From Calliopsis andreniformis (lineage: Eukaryota > Arthropoda > Insecta > Hymenoptera > Andrenidae), in assembly GCF_051401765.1 (NCBI RefSeq), contig NC_135071.1, positions 19,880,961-19,944,960 on the forward strand: a DNA stretch of 64,000 nt, given 5' to 3'. This document shows, one piece after another, positions 23,290-36,989 of the stretch. Both the position numbers and the translations under genes were made by a program. The notes beneath the pieces were generated by a model. That model made no database searches and was not told the origin of the DNA. It worked only from the letters and a program-made list of their open reading frames with translations. Each line of letters starts with the position of its first letter. The first letter of the stretch is position 1.

Positions 23290-26239
23290 AAAATTAGCAG
23301 ACTTTCAACAATTTCATATTCCCTCCTTCAACATGTAAATATTTCGTAATTAATGCAGAGGCAAAAAGTGTTTAGTGTACTTTAAAAGTTAATTACATTT
23401 TATTGGATTAATTATGCATTGAATAATCGGGATGTGCTTGATAAATTTTTTTAGCAAAGTATAAGGGTGTTTTTGATAGAGGTGATCTAACTCAAAATAT
23501 CACATCATCATTTATTACCTTCGTTACATTTTTTTAAAAGGAACAATAACTAACTAATTAAGCGTGAATTGTCGCTCATATTTCGTAGTCTTTTTCAATT
23601 ACTTAATTGTTTCTCTATAACTGTAACAACAAAAGAAAAAGCCAATTAAAATTTTGCATATATATTGTATAACATTCTTTTATCTATTTTGTCAGCTATA
23701 CAATTTAATGCCATTAATATCGTAATTAGGATATGTTTTAATCGAGGCAACGATACTCACAGAGCTTAAATAGAAATGACTTGGATGGACTTGGACTTTC
23801 TGGACAATATTAAATTTCTATAGTTCTGTAATTAATTGTACCTTCCCTTTCCTACTCTCTGAAAAACTTTACCAAAAAATTCACTCTTATAATCTCAGTC
23901 TTTTAATGTGCATCGCACATATTTGCACTGTTATGCCTAAACCTTTTTATCTCTTGCTTTTATGAGTATCGTCGTCTACTCCCCATTGTCTGACGCAATC
24001 TTTATTGTGCAAGAATCTGTGGAAGTTAATTCCAATAACATTCTTTTCGTCATAAGCCAAACAAATTCCACGTGAAATACAACGATTGAGATTTCAAGAC
24101 TCGTTTAATCATTCTTGTATTAAGCGTCGGAAGAAATCGAAAGAAACATTGGCAACTAATACAAAGAATATTCGTATGCTCTATAATAGCACACACGCAT
24201 GGTCCAGCGTGCGATTAAATTCATAAAAATCGATGCCTATGATTAAAATATTGTCACATCTCGTTCAATATTTTTTCTTTTAAAGAATAAGAAATAACAA
24301 GCGCTACTAAATAGATTCATAAATTCTATAGAAATAAAAAGTCGCTATTTATTGTCCAAGTTAACTATTAGTGCCCCGTGAAAGAAATAAAATAATGAAA
24401 TTAAAAAAATCACGCGCTTGGACCTGATATGCAATATTATTTAAATTGCGCGTATCTGCTTCGGCGCGATTATATAAACATAATTCGAATACCTTTAAAC
24501 ATCACTGTAGTACCATTCGCTTTTTATGATCGTGTTTAGAAGTCAGCATTCACGCACGCGAATATACATCCTGCACGAAGCCAATTTTACCTAACAACAA
24601 GTTATTGCTTTCACAAGTTATCTCCGCTTAAAATGACAAATGTAATCGGCTTAACAATTCCCTATCTCGCGATCGTAAATGTTTGAACAAAATCTTGTAA
24701 TATTTACATAATAAATATGCCAAGCTACTTGACAATTACTATGTTGATTTAATGGAAAATTATTATAGTATCGCACATTTAAAGAAACACGATCATTAGT
24801 GGCGATACATTTTTATTATTTTAGTTTTGGTGTTGGACTAAAAGCATAGCATCTAAACTATTTTCTTGTTTTTTTTTTTTTTTTTTTTTTTAACAATAAG
24901 GGCGGAGAGAATAAATCCTCAATCAACTTTGAATAATTAAAAACTGACGATAAACTTCTATGGCTCAAAGATATAAGTATATGGAGATATTCTGTATCAC
25001 TCATATTATTTTGGTAATCAGTGTTAAGATATTAATTCAAGTCGCCTATTGCAACTCTGTATTACGATATTTGAAACTAAAATGATTACTTAAATTTTCG
25101 GCGGTGTCAGTCTGTAAATTAAAATCCTTAAACAGCTCGAGATTGTTCGATACAGAGTTGCTGTAGATCTCTCGAAGTATTTTGTATTATATATTTCTTT
25201 GATTATCCTACCTAAGCATGCATTCGATATGAATATTCGCATTCCACGACCCATATAGTCGTGAACTGTACAACAATTCTTACTATAATTTCTTATGAAA
25301 TTTCAAAGGAAAAGTGGTATACTGAGTTTCTTCGCGTCGACATCTGTTTCACTCCATTCACCATTGGCTATTTTGTCTTACCACAATATACATATATAGG
25401 CAATGCATTTTGCATCAAATAAATTCGAAGGAATGAATAATTAAGTGAATTGAAAGAATCAGAAATACTAGTCCTTTGGTTTCTTTTGTACATCCAAATA
25501 AATGCTATTTTATCAATAAACTTGTAGATTCACTAGGATTTTCTGTCTGATACGTGATGGAAGCATTGTACTGTGAGAAATAAATAATTCGCTCTTCGTT
25601 ACTCAAATAATAATTTGAAGAAAAATATTCATAGAACACTAAACACAAAACACAGCAATTTTTTTCATTTACTTTAAGAAATCATAATCGTTTCCATTCA
25701 TGAATCATGTAACGTCAATTATTCATGTATCAGACTTATCCTCAAGCATCTACAGAATGCAAATTACGATGCAATAGTAAACGAGAAATAACGTGTATAA
25801 AATGTTGTACTCTTCTCATTGTTCCTTACATCTTATTTTCTCCCTTCAACTAGTTTTTAACTCAATTACTTCCCTTTTGCGCTAATTGGTCATTGACCTA
25901 CAGGATACGTACGAATTATCGTACAAAATAAAACCTAAATATTAATATACATATAAAATAATTCCTAACTTTATCCTATAAACGAGCTAGGTGCTAGCGA
26001 TATCAGCTCCGTGTTCTGTCCTTTCTCTTAGCCGCTAGAGAGAGGCAGGTTTCTTTGGATTCTTTGTAATCAATTAAAAAAAGATCATTACTACGCTGAC
26101 CGTACTTTACAATACTTCAGGCACTAAATTACTTTGTCACATTAGTCGCGAATGATCTTCGTAAACGACACCCCTTAAATAGCTCGAAAAATCGACTCGA
26201 ACTGGAATACCTCTCAATTTCAGTCTCACGTATCCAACA
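23290..26239 (-). other. Long AT-rich gap, probably 3' UTR of the glucuronyltransferase
   Basis: About 2.9 kb lie between convergent ALG10 (+) and the glucuronyltransferase (-). I see no exon. The stretch is AT-rich, includes an uninterrupted run of 23 T at 24869-24891, and has several minus-strand AATAAA-like hexamers, so I cannot choose a 3' end. Its size suggests a long 3' UTR plus intergenic DNA. Confidence 0.4.
24869..24891. repeat. Poly(T) tract, 23 bases
   Basis: Twenty-three T in a row (poly(A) on the minus strand). It could be a slippage tract or the tail of a very old retroposed insertion; no adjacent element is recognisable. Confidence 0.7.
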
Positions 26240-28665
26240 TCAAACTATTTGCTGCTTTAATTTAATAAGATTCGTCCCACCGTAGAGTTTCATATCTAGA
26301 GGCGCACTTGGCTCGTTCTTTTTCGTCTGCGTATGCCACGCGAGAACTTTCGTGCAATTGTCCGCGAGAAACTCAATATCCTTTGGCTCGAAGGGGGTAA
26401 GGCTCTTTAAGAAACCATCCTCCTCGTATCCAGCTTTGAATGGCATTGTAGCGTTCGGTCTTTGAAGCAAAAACTTTACGTTCACGGCGAATCCTGCCAT
26501 GTCGACAGGGAACTTTCTACCCGCGATCCAGCCGTCGTAGAATCCGATGAACTTCCCTTTTTTAATAATGGGAGAGCTCAGGCCAAACTTCGTGCACAGG
26601 CCCACGGGGAACATCGACACCCTCTTCGTTTTGCGGATCTGAAACAGTTCACATCGGGTTGTTAGTTTGAGAAGGGTACAATTTTTTTCAAGTATAGCAA
26701 TAGTTTGAGGTAGCGAGAATGCATATGGTTTAAAAGTCTCAAGTCAGAAATGTCTAGAGGTGAAGTGTGTTTGATTTGATACTTATTCTACTGGCTTCGT
26801 CATTTCTGACTCGACACTTATTCCACTAATTTTCACTGTGGCTGACTCGAGACTTATTGTACTGATTTCACTGTGTCTAACCTGACTAAACCACGCAACA
26901 GTAGAATAAGTCCTAAATCAGACATAATTCACATGCATTTCAGAACTCGAAATTAACGGTGTCCTCTCCTCAGTGTACTCTACCATTTTATGTGCAAGCC
27001 ACAGGACTTAGTTAAGGATATAATAAAAGCCTTGCTAGCTTGTACCTCTTCGAAAAGGGCTATGTCGTAGGTATTGTCGTCGTCGGCGAAGTAGAACACA
27101 CCGGAAGTCGCGTTCGCCCTGATCCACTGTAAGCCACGATTACGGTTCGAGACGCCTCGCGGTTTCGCGCCCTTTTTCTGCTTGTACTTCTCTGGCATAG
27201 GTGCTGTAAGAGACACAGGGGTATCAGAAGATGGCTAGAACCTGCCGGAAGCAAGTTTGAATTGAATCGCTGCATAGTTTTAAGAAGGGAATAAGTCCAA
27301 GAATACGATAGTACTCTAAAGAAGGAAACAATCACAGAATCTGTTTCCTCCTTCAAACTCATGTAAATTTCATGAGAAGATTCATGTCGCTTGGGTATCC
27401 TAATTTTCAATTTTTTGGTCTTGACTCCCTTCTCCAAACTACAGATTCAATTCCACCATAATCTGAACTTTAACAATAACCCGTTAAATGTTCGAACTTC
27501 AATCCAGTTCGTTCCAACAGCCTGGTAACCTGCGTCGTAGCGACGTTCGCGTCCTCGATGACCAGCCAATGGACGTTCTTCACCAGCATCAGGGTGTGCG
27601 ACATCCTAGTCAGTTCTGGTATCTGTTCCGGCCTGCGATATGTCGGCGTGATTATGTACAGCGGTTCCACCGTTTCCTCAGACTTATTCGAAAGTTGTTG
27701 CGTTAGCGTCGCGCTTCGGACGGTGGTTGGAGTCTGCGGTCGCAGAGTCTTCGTATTGTTCTCTGACGCCACGAAGATATTCTTGTTCAAGTGATTCACC
27801 AACTCCTGAACCAGCAACGCCGCTACATCTGGGCTCAGTCCGTTCGTTTCTTGAACTTTGCGCACCGCGCTTTTGATCTACAAATAGAAGGAACTTGTCA
27901 ACTTTGGATAACTTATCCCACTTATCTCGTAGGTTTAAATAACTTATTCCACGCGATACAGTACTTCCTCGTTATAGTCTCTTTATTACACTAGCTATAA
28001 AGAGCTATCTCAGTTTTAGACCAAAATTGGACTAAAATATCGTTTAAGAAAAGGGTTGTCTCACAATTTTCTATAAAAATCGGGCTAAAAAGTGTTTGAA
28101 GAATAAGCTTCTCTTACACTTTTAGATAAAAATCGCACGAAAGTATCTTGTAAAACAGTCCACTTGCTTTATTAAAAAGTCACGATATAAATATGAACTC
28201 TAAAGTATATGACAATGTTATCTCTCCTTGGTCAACAAAGGGCATCAGATAGTGCTTGTATTATCTGTCGACATTATCATATTGATTTGGCTAGTTTAGG
28301 TGGATAGTCAGAAGGATGGATTGGTTGAGGTCAGTACTAGGTCTCCCAAGTTACCCAATTTTATACCTTTCGATTTTTACCTACGGAGCGCTCTAAGACT
28401 TATACCATAAGCGAGCTTATATCGAGGAGATACTGTACAGAGCTTCGATGTATCGACAGTTTACCATTTTTTCTGTAAACTTGGACGTCCTTACATAATT
28501 CTCTACATCCTCTTGCGAGATCATAGGGGTGTCCTCCGCAGATCCACCAGTGTTGAAGTCATTCATCTGTTCGAAACGGACGCCAGTGGACAAGTGATAC
28601 TGGTAGAACACCACGAACACACCTATCAACGCTATCACCCCCATTTTCATGGATGGCTTCATCAT
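26240..28665 (-). CDS. Beta-1,3-glucuronyltransferase (GlcAT-P/S type)
   Basis: Minus-strand coding exons: 28495-28665 (or 28465-28665), 27481-27877, 27046-27203, 26240-26638. This gives 374 aa, or 384 aa with the alternative donor. The start ATG ATG follows an acceptor (exon start 28673). A short cytosolic tail and a type II signal anchor (about residues 9-23, [14 protein letters not shown]) fit a Golgi enzyme. The GT43 fold is clear: [20 protein letters not shown] at the donor-binding start, HWLVIEDA, then the metal-binding motif in [10 protein letters not shown], and the acceptor-side block [20 protein letters not shown] with the catalytic Glu in [10 protein letters not shown]43 enzymes transfer glucuronic acid from UDP-GlcA to terminal galactose. 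The [20 protein letters not shown] block is more like fly GlcAT-P/GlcAT-S than the proteoglycan-linker enzyme GlcAT-I, but I cannot settle the paralogue. The 5' UTR exons lie further upstream and are not placed. Confidence 0.93.
26700..26960. repeat. Intronic copy of MITE internal array (cttattctactg family)
   Basis: This intron segment of the glucuronyltransferase contains several units of the form gac-ttatt-(c/g)-(t/c)actg-(g/a)tttcactgtgtctgac. Reverse-complemented, the unit (gtcagacacagtgaaatcag / tacaataagtc) matches the array inside the element at 48536-48986 and text at 43560-43630. No terminal repeats are seen here, so it is probably a fragment. Confidence 0.55.
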
Positions 28666-31600
28666 ATCAGCACCTGTAAATTTTGAACACAGTTTCAAAC
28701 ATATTATAGATAACATAAAAATGTGTATTGTTTAAAAGCGGTAATATTTCGAGTCCTTGTCTCGTCCGCGAAAACCGTTGCCTATTAGCATACGTGACCG
28801 ACCGAAAGTCGCTTTCGGTAGGAGATTCAGTTGCGCTAACAACAGACACGGTACACTCGACGTATTACTCATTTTTCAGCTATTACAATTGATGTTCGAA
28901 CAGGTGAGCGATTTCGATCAGCTTTTCGAATCTCAGGTTCGATGTCGAGTGGAAATATCGGAGCCTGAAAGAGAGAGAGAGAGAGAGAGTGTGGAACCGT
29001 AACAGATTAGAGACAGACAGACAATGATAAGCGAGCGCTGCATAGCGGATTTTCGGGTGCTCCGCGCTTTCGCGGAAACACTCGAGCTCGAGAACCAGTC
29101 TTGCACCAATCGCTCGATAGGTCGCAAGGAATTCAGCGCTTATAGAACAGCCTAACGAGTTCAAGTAGCTTGGACACCAGACTCTTGAGCTCTCAACGCC
29201 TTCAAAATCTGAGTGCCTGAGTGACTGTCCTTCTTAGGACAGACAACATTAAACTGACCTTTCTTTGCGACACCCGATTTCTAATACCTCATCTGGACCT
29301 CGTTACATCCCTGTAATCAGCGATTCTAATATGTATGTTACGCTATTTTCAGTTATTTCTTTCTTAATTCTCAACATAGGTACATTCGATTGATTTATGT
29401 ATTTATGTGTTTCTTGATTGAACGTACTCGAAGGATTAAATCCTGGAAAACCCTTCGACTGTAGGGGTCACAGAGAAACCTATTCCTCCAAAAACAAAAG
29501 TCTCTTTAATATAAATCACTTTGTTAACGATCACTGTTCCCGAGGTCACGCGTTAATTGCACCCTAACGAGAGAGCTTAATGAGCGGTTTAAATTGGGAA
29601 GCGTCTACCGAAGCTGTAAAGGGAAACGATAAGATACCAGTTTCCGGCGATACTCCTTTTTGATGATAGTGGAAAATGTTAATTTAACCAGCGTGGACGT
29701 GATATATATTCCGTTGCCACAGCTACTGAAACGCAACTGTTACTCTTGCGTCTTGCAGAACAAATTACGTACTTCTCTCGCAAACTTCGGTTTCGCGCGT
29801 CGTTTTAGTACGTCACAATTGAAATCTTATCACGACTGTGACATCCGTCACAGTTTTAGGAAGTTGCGGGCAGAATAATTAAAGGATCTTCTCAAATAAC
29901 TGATAGTTAATAAGGGCTGTTTAATGAAACAACACTCACCTTGCGGCACAACTAAAGTAGTTTATGAACAAGACTTAGAAGACGCTTGTGTGTAACGTAT
30001 AAGTAATAAACTATATTTATAATAGTTTCTACATTGACATTTATTAGACGTCTTCGATTAGATAAAGTTTAATATTGTTTATCTGAATAGATAGAACATC
30101 AAGGATTTTACTAGGAAAATGGTTTCGGAGAACCTTTGATACTGAGTATATGAATGCATATTGCACTTTATCGGTTTATGTTTGAAAAAATTCCATGCAG
30201 GTATTTATATGTAGCTCAATGGAAACGAAATGTTTTAGGGCTTAAGTGCATTAAATGCTTAGGTGTATAGTAGTTACATTGAAATTAATCATCAAATTAT
30301 ACGTAATAGTCTTGATAAGTAGCGATAATGTTACATGTCTATAATTTTTATGTTTTCTAGATTACAATCATTACTAAATATATCTTTGGAAAACATATTC
30401 CTGTCATTCACAGACCAAAGTTATAACTTCAAGTTATGAATTTATTAAAATTTGAGTGCCAAAGGGCTTAATTGACGCTTAATTCTTTATATTTCAAATA
30501 AATATAAATACATCTGTCTTGTGGAGTTAATCGATTTGGCATATGAGCGGCTTATATTCCAATTATTTGTTTTATAACGATCATTTAAATGCCTCTCTTT
30601 AGATCAATTTGAATTTGCAGTGTTTAATTCCTGCCGTATTGTACCAACGTTAATACTATGCACGTGTGCCTCTCATGTCACAAAAGGAATACATGTGCGC
30701 CATTCGGCGTTTGCCAAATTAAGGATCCTTTTTCATTGAAATTAGCATTGACAAAAGACTTCTTACGTGACGGAATGTATACACATAGCGATGATCGTTC
30801 TTATAAAGACCAAATGCATTATCAGTGGAACATCCGAGAAATTCATCAAATATTTGTACATGGCTTATAGCATATTAAATAGATTACGTATCTGTTTCAT
30901 TATCAGGAATTGCAACCTTTAAATGAGTACAGCGGCAGAATATTTCTTTTACCTATTTAACACGCGAAATCTTGTCCAAATAAGATAAATTATTGTCATA
31001 TATTTGTCGCATACAATGCCAAGTCTACTTGCAATCTTATTTACGACTCGGGTCAGGAGAAAAACAGAAACTATGTCAGCCCGAATTTAAAGGAACTATC
31101 GGTGGAAATAAATCATTCTTTATCCGACGGTTTCCTAGAAAATTTTCCAGACGCTCTCAACGTCGCGATAAAATTTCAATATTTTTCCGACTCAAAGGCA
31201 CACGATGCCAAAGAGAAATTTATGTAGACTTTGTGTAAACATACTTTGCGAGGAAGCGACGAATTTCAGCGGATTCTCACGAACGATTACCGAACAATAA
31301 AAAAATGCTACTTTATCTTTATTAATTTGATCCACGTACCTTACTCATACGTGCCACTGTAAAGCTTACACGTTTTCGTAACTAATCGCGCGTGTCTCGT
31401 AATTTTGCCTCTGTGCAAACGTTTAGATTTACATTTGTAAATCGAATGCAATCGCCTGTGAATAATCTCAAGGCGCAGGTGTATAGTTTAGAGAGGGGAT
31501 AGGTAAAAAACAGCTGTGAAACTGATCAAACGCTAATTAGCAGGAGGAAATGACAAAACTTGAGTAAACACACTCTTGCCTCGTCATAGTTTCGCTGTTA

Positions 31601-34600
31601 CAATCCCTGGAGTTCGACATGGTTTAAAGCAACAGAGTTTAATTTGCGAGCTCTGTTAAAATTTTCCATGAAACTAACATGAGGTGGTAAGGGTTTGAAT
31701 TTACTTCAAACACGTGTTTTACGCTACAAAGTCGTCAGGGTAATTATTAATCCCAAGATACAGAAATATGGGCAAACACCCCCCTAAAGAAAAATAAAAC
31801 AAAAAGTGTGAAAAGTAGAAGAATAATATTCTGCAATAATAGTTTACAAAAAATAATGTATAGTATGCTAAACCATATAAAACCTGCTACAAAATAGAAA
31901 TGGTAATTCTTTACCGGGAATTTTAAGTAGATTCGTTTACCGAACTATAGTGTATGCTATTAATACATACAATTGATTTCGAATCTCACCTTGGAATAGA
32001 ACAATAGTGTAGGTGTAGAATACCATAAAAAAGTGAAAACAACAAACGATCATATAGATTTAATTCGACGATAAGGTAGAAATTACTTGCCGCAGCATCG
32101 GTTCACTAATGTAGGTTATGAAAAGCGACGATTCTTCAACCCTTTGTTAATCTTCTCAATTCAGTGGCGCCACTGAGCACCGACGAATTTCCGTTTACGT
32201 ACAGCGAACCCCTCGTCTTTTGTTCCCTCAAACGAACTCCACATTCAAAGACGAACTAAGTGTAATTTTACCTACATCTACTTTTTTATTGCTATCACAA
32301 TCGATAAAATATTCAAATATTTAAACTTAAAAATTTAGGAATATTTCAATATTGAATGTTCCAGGCTGTTGAAGTTATTGAATATTCAAATACTCCAACT
32401 TTCACGTATCCCAAGTTTGCCTGAGAATCTTAAGTATAACCCAGCACATCTGTGTTTACATTTGCCTCATCAGATGAGGGCAAGAAAAAGGCTAGAAGAC
32501 CTAGAAGGCTTCCTAAAATTATCAACAGGCTTCCATTAAACGTCTGGAAATCTGTGCTTTTTACCTTATATTACATTTTGTTGCGTATACGATAGTAGTT
32601 ATTCTACCTTGCATAATGGAGTACAGTGATTGGTACACCTTGTGGTTAATGAATTTATTGTGAGGGTAGATTGGAGTCTAATTTTGAAATTCTTGAAGTT
32701 GGAATTTGAAATTTTATAAGATTTTGTATAAGTTTTTCCTAATACTTTTAATCAATTTTCAGAAACCACTGTTGATGGTATAAAAATATATTTTTTTACG
32801 ATTTCTTTCAATGATGGTTCCTTTTACTACCTAGGCTTAAAAAATTTCGAATCACAAAAAAGTGGAAAATTGCAAATTTTTAAAATTCGAAAGTCTTTTA
32901 CGTTTCGAAGGCTTTCTACCTCTCGACGTTTCGATAATCCCGAAATTCCTAGTTTATTCTTCTATAACTTCGCTCATAGTAACTATTTTGAGTCAATCTA
33001 CCCATGCTACAATTCTCCAAGACAGTTGATTTCAAGCCACAAGCTTCGGCGATCGATTAATCTTCGCGCTTCGACGTTTCTATCGATACAACAAGCACGA
33101 AACACACAACTCCCTATTCATGAGCCGCGATTAGTACCCACCTGATAATCGGCGTTCATACTCCACTCACGAGGCGCGATTAGTTCTGCTCGTTCATGTA
33201 GCTCGCGACTGGAGCACACAGACGCGTGTTCTATATACGTCAAGGAACAATTTCACATTTGCCAAGGTATCACAGTCATTTCGCGCGATTAACGAGCACA
33301 GAGGAACGCGAGCCTCGTTAACAACGTCTCGTTCGCGACTTTCGACGGCGATTCGCGTGTCCCGACTCACCGCGTTCGAGGAAACCCGCGACTCACGCAC
33401 ATTTGGGACCAGCAGTCCATCTCTTCCCTCATATTTAACTAATAGTTCCTACAGACTCCACTGACCCTTACCTCACCTCTCCCGAAAGGTACCTTTAATA
33501 ATCCCCATTGACTAATTGCTCCTAGAGTCTTCACTATCCCTAGATTCACATTTCCCAAGGGGTTCCCTGATAATCCCCATTGACATGTTCCCCAGTGGCT
33601 TCGAGAGATCACTGGAAATCACTTGTGACAAGAGAATGGATAGAAAGGTAGCAGCTCTAGCTCGAACGTGATCCCCATGTTATCGCTGCGTCCGAGGAGA
33701 CGACCCACAGAAGCACGTTGCCAGCGACGTCGGAGCAGCGACTGTTCGCGCCGACATCGCGGTTTTCGTTCTCACCAGTCTTCGGACAGCCGAAACGTAT
33801 TTTTAGCTAGCGACGAAAAGCCCCGACACATGTCCGTTCCTTTTCCCTTTCTCGTTCGAGCAGCAGAGCGGTCGATCGTTACACTGTCGCCGTTTCGATC
33901 CGTGGCTGTCGAGGGACCGCGGTGCAGCGAGTGCCCCGAGGGTAGCCGATGATCCTCCTTCGTCGGTCGACACTGAACTAGCTTCCTCGTCGCGTTCTCC
34001 TTGCAATATCCGTTCCTAAGTCCGCGTAGCTCTGCCCCCCACTATTCCGTTTTCAGCTGGCGCAGCAGCCGACGCTGTCACCGTGTCTCGTGTGCATATC
34101 GCGCGAGGGTATCGCCAATGCACGCGCGTTCCACTGAATCACGTGGGTGAATGTGTTTGACGCAGAGGCCAGGTTTTGATCAATTTTAGGAGCAGGTGCG
34201 TGCGATCGCTGCTGCTTGCCTGAGGGATTCGTTAAGGGTTGGAGCTGAGGGCGGATGTGGAGGGAAGGTGTGATTGATTTTTACGCGTTTTCAGTTCGGA
34301 CGGAGAGGATGCAGCAAGTGTGGATAGTTTGGGACTGGTTTCAGAGGAGTTCGTAACAAGTGGAACCCTTGGGAGACACCGCGCGATGGAGACACCTCTC
34401 TTTACCCCCTCGCGCTATTGCTGCTACCTCTCGCCGCGACTTTCTGCGCCCCGAAGTATTGATCCAGCTGTACGATAGCTACGTACAGTGTGTGGAGGGT
34501 TATGAACGGGCACGGGGTACTGGCGAATCTCTTCACTGCTGGATATTACCCTCGGATTATATTTTGCAGAAAGTGACGTAACTCGATGTACGTTTTTCGG

Positions 34601-34800
34601 GGGAAATGAGGGACTCTTTATGTAGACGGAACGAAAGTAATTATTAGGTAAAATTCAGTTTTTTGAGTTGCGTCGCTTTTTTTGCGGGTTTGCGACATGC
34701 TTGTTTTTGGTCGTTAAGACTCCTTTAGATTAGTCAAATTATTTGAATACGAGTGACTCACATTCGAATAATTTGAATAATCTGAAAAAGTTTTTCGCTT
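28666..34800. other. Non-coding region upstream of the glucuronyltransferase
   Basis: About 6 kb without a convincing exon. It includes a GA microsatellite (28968-28989), an AT-rich middle (29.9-33 kb) and a CpG-rich, promoter-like patch (about 33.1-34.6 kb) with many CG dinucleotides. A palindrome agtggcgccact is at about 32164-32175. The CpG patch could be the distal promoter or 5' exon of the glucuronyltransferase on the minus strand or of an unannotated transcript on the plus strand (a donor-like gagcag|gtgcgtgcg is at about 34195). Neither is shown. Confidence 0.4.
28968..28989. repeat. GA microsatellite
   Basis: About eleven GA units in a row; simple repeat. Confidence 0.9.
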
Positions 34801-34845
34801 AGGTGTTACTGCATTGCGCAAAAAAGTTAGGGCACTGAAAAAGTT

Positions 34846-35943
34846 TGGGCGAAAATTGACCAACTTTGACTGACGATAACTCCGCGAGAAATCATCGTAG
34901 AATCATGATTTTTTTTCTAAATTGAAGCCTGAAATTTCTATTTTAAGACACTATTGTCTTGAGTTTTAGTTTCGTCCACCCTCATCACTGTAACTCCTGA
35001 AATACAAAAGTGTGTTTGTCAATGAAAATTGTAAAGTTTGATGAAATGTCATGACGAGTAAAAATTTTTTTCAGGAATACGGTTTCCAGCAGCGTATAGC
35101 TCGAACCTTCCCCTTTAATATAAAAAAAAGATCAAGTCGCTACGATTTTTTTTCACAAAGTTACAGCGGTTCAAAGAAACCCTTGCATTTTGGTCATGTA
35201 TTGGGTACTACCTGGTAAGGTGGAAAAGTGCAAGGGTTTCTTTGAACCGCTGTAACTTTGCGAAAAAAAATCGCAGCGACTTGATCTTTTTTTTAAATTG
35301 AAGGGAAAGGTTCGAACTTTATGCTACTACTAGCGATATTCCCCCCAAAAATTCTAACCAGTCTGTGCCAGTCGCCAAACTTTGTAGTTTGTCATATTGA
35401 AAATTGCCAACTTTGACGAGATGCACAGACTGGCTAGAATTTTTCGGGGGGTTCCCGCTTACAGGAGCATACAGTTTGAACCTTCCCCTTTAACATAAAA
35501 AAAAGATCAAGTCGCTGCGATTTTTTTTCGCAAAGTTGCAGCGGTTCAAAGAAACCCTTGCATTTTTGCAGTGCATCGAGTAGTGCCAATACATGACCAA
35601 AATACAAGGGTTTCTTTAAAGTGCTGTAACTTCGCGAAAAAAAATCGCAGCGACTTGATCTTTTTTTTAAATTGAAGGGGAAGGTTCAAACTTTATGCTC
35701 CTGTGAGCGGCATCCTCCAAAAAAATTTGTCCAAATCAGTGCATCCCGTCAAACTTTACAATTTTTATTGACAAACTTACTCTTGGATTTCAAGGATTAC
35801 AGTGGTAGAGGTGGATTAAACTTGAACTCAGGACAATAGTGTCTTAAAGTAAAGACTTCAGGCTTCAATTTAGAAAAAAAGTCATGAACCTACGATGATT
35901 TTCCATGGAGTTATCGTCAATTAAAGTTGGATAATTTTTATCT
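34846..35943. repeat. Compound foldback (nested inverted repeats, ~1.1 kb)
   Basis: Outer arms about 34846-35095 and 35700-35943 are inverted copies of each other. For example gacgataactcc pairs with ggagttatcgtc, and aattgaagcctgaa with ttcaggcttcaattt. Inside lie two more hairpins, about 35095-35330 and 35465-35700. Each is built from gaacctt-ccctttaa / agatcaagtcgct / gcggttcaaagaaacccttg and its inverse. A central hairpin (about 35335-35460, ccagtctgtgc / gcacagactgg) separates them. The order is outer arm, a, a', centre, a, a', outer arm'. It resembles foldback or palindromic non-autonomous elements. No transposase is present. Confidence 0.85.
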
Positions 35944-36989
35944 CAAAAGGGACACTATCATATGTATAATAGGATGAAGTTGTAAAGTTGTAAAATACGA
36001 TGGAATTTTTGTATCATTACATCGTTCGTGATAGCTATAATATTATTTGATATTTTATTCATCTCGACATGTTATAAATATATTACAGAGTACCAATGTC
36101 GTAGATTGCGTTAACTAATATTAGTTATAATAAATAAATTAAAGTAGAAAACATAGATGTGTACACATTATACACTAGGGATCAATGTTTATGAATTAAT
36201 ATCAAAATTAGTGTAAATCATTTCAAGAAAGGTTGTTTAAAATTTGCCCTGAGTTTTAACTACAAGTGATATAATATATGAAACATCGAGTCCCCTTAAC
36301 TCAACTTAAACATGAAAACTTTTAACTGTTGTTTAATTTATCATTAGTAATAAATAAAAATATTGCTCTACATTGTATTTATAAAATCATTTTTTTCACT
36401 CGTAAAGAAAAATGTGCAGTCCATGCGAGAATACTTTACGAGAAACATAGAACACATAAAATGCAAATGAAATGTAAATAAAGAAGGAAAAATATACCTA
36501 CTAGTAATGAAATGCAATCGAGTGCATCGCACAGCGTTCACAATGAAAAACGGTACTTCTCTTCAGTCTTAAGGCGCACAATGTTTGCAAATCTAGTGCA
36601 ACAGAATATCGCGCATATTAAAGCTACAGTTGCGTGAATCGACGACCATTACTCCGTTCTCACATGATTGCAATATTTCTCGAAATACGGAATACAATTG
36701 GAAAAAGAGCATTTCTGAAAACATTGCAAACAGTGCTAAATCATCGTCGGTGCATTGTTGAAGTTGATAAGTTTCGCGTTCTTATCGTCCTCCTTTTTAA
36801 AATATTTCAGCGATATCAAACTTGAAAACACCTTTCGTTCCATAAAGAATATCTAACAGTTAAAAGACTGGTATTCAGTAATCGTGCAAAAATATCGATC
36901 ATGCCCTGTCCTAGGCACATCACATTTTTCTATCCTGATTCTTTCTCTCGATCTGAACTTGACTCCAATCCAAAACCGAGGTAATTCGA
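35944..36989. other. AT-rich gap, probably 3' UTR of the spaetzle-like gene
   Basis: This stretch between the foldback and the spaetzle-like stop codon is AT-rich with no exon. Part is presumably 3' UTR of the minus-strand gene. No clear hexamer could be singled out. Confidence 0.4.

Noticed and set aside
34360..34581. 73-codon open frame in the CpG-rich patch
   Set aside because: No domain, no splice support, and the CpG-rich composition alone makes stops rare.
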